Shown one piece after another: positions 63,911 through 64,000 of a DNA stretch of 64,000 bases (its first letter is position 1; every line of letters begins with the position of its first letter). The stretch comes from Mycobacterium sp. 852002-51163_SCH5372311 (GTDB lineage Bacteria; Actinomycetota; Actinomycetes; Mycobacteriales; Mycobacteriaceae). The DNA lies in the NCBI RefSeq assembly GCF_001667115.1, contig NZ_LZIJ01000027.1, forward strand, positions 25,773 to 89,772, in the 5' to 3' direction. Under the pieces are notes generated by a model, which was not told the DNA's origin, searched no databases, and was given only the letters and a program-made list of their open reading frames with translations. A program made the translations under genes and the position numbers.

Positions 63911-64000
63911 CTAGTTGGGTGTGGGTGGTGGTTGGGGTTGGAAGGGTTCATACCACCACCAGTCGGCGCGCTCCCCGGTGGGCCCGGCACAGGGCGGGAC
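63911..64000 (-). CDS. Partial CDS, C-terminal end of an unidentified protein
   Basis: A minus-strand frame enters from the right edge and stops at TAG (63913-63911), giving 29 residues: an RADWWWYEPFQPQPPPTPN-like Trp/Pro-rich end. Such tails occur in 13E12/HNH-type mycobacterial repeat proteins, but the catalytic part is outside the window, so identity is open. It is convergent with adhE1, 113 nt away. Confidence 0.4.
   Translation of the reverse strand, partial: VPPCAGPTGERADWWWYEPFQPQPPPTPN

Noticed and set aside
63784..63990. 68-codon minus-strand frame at the right edge
   Set aside because: It overlaps the 3' end of adhE1 and a better-supported partial frame; His/Pro-rich low-complexity sequence without a ribosome site.

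Overview
The window is chromosomal DNA of a Mycobacterium, most likely a nontuberculous and probably slow-growing species. It is GC-rich. Gene order and protein lengths follow the M. tuberculosis block Rv0162c-Rv0214 in inverted orientation (mmpL3, mmpL11, zmp1, ricR, mymT, sigG, the whole mce1 operon, fadD5, mce1R). Family names and Rv numbers are recalled from knowledge of M. tuberculosis, not from a database search. I saw no rRNA, tRNA, CRISPR array, insertion sequence or prophage.

Layout. 1-4.1 kb: fadD4 with an unidentified partial gene downstream, then a QueA-like gene and an SDR gene divergent from a SoxR-type regulator across a perfect SoxR-like dyad. 4.2-8.9 kb: pckA and two linked, degenerate GTPase-like genes, the second with a C-terminal membrane hairpin. 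9-21.1 kb: the cell-envelope lipid export block, with trmB, an NYN-domain gene, mmpL3, an AI-2E-type permease, a YbhN-type membrane protein, mmpL11, a small HTH-like protein and the orphaned Mce-associated pair omamB/omamA. 21.2-28.1 kb: zmp1, a TetR/molybdopterin-oxidoreductase operon and two tandem L,D-transpeptidase paralogs. 28.2-33.7 kb: an MFS pump, the copper regulator ricR divergent from ilvD, a nitronate monooxygenase-like gene, an O-methyltransferase and the metallothionein mymT. RicR-type boxes precede both ricR and mymT. 33.7-39.0 kb: a GH3 glucosidase in an operon with a SprT-like zincin and a DUF2786 protein, monoacylglycerol lipase, and sigG behind a PafBC-type DNA-damage promoter. 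39.4-45.2 kb: a Baeyer-Villiger-type monooxygenase (apparently inserted relative to M. tuberculosis), pirin, a YhgE/Pip-like membrane protein, LprO-like and a DUF1275 protein. 45.2-60.9 kb: the mce1 lipid-import operon read leftward, fadD5-yrbE1A-yrbE1B-mce1A-F and four Mce-associated genes. 61-64 kb: mce1R, an SRPBCC protein, a hot-dog thioesterase, adhE1 and the 3' end of an unidentified gene.

How the genes work together. Much of the window concerns moving lipids across the mycobacterial envelope: export by MmpL3 and MmpL11, import by Mce1, fatty-acid activation by FadD5, and the Omam proteins that support Mce transporters from 25 kb away. A second theme is stress: copper (RicR/MymT), redox (SoxR-like), DNA damage (SigG) and copper-sensitive Fe-S metabolism (IlvD, divergent from ricR). 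Regulatory signals are unusually legible. They include dyads for SoxR, RicR, TetR, Mce1R and an unknown regulator of the monooxygenase, and a series of -10 hexamers placed 6-7 nt before the start codon that predict leaderless mRNAs.
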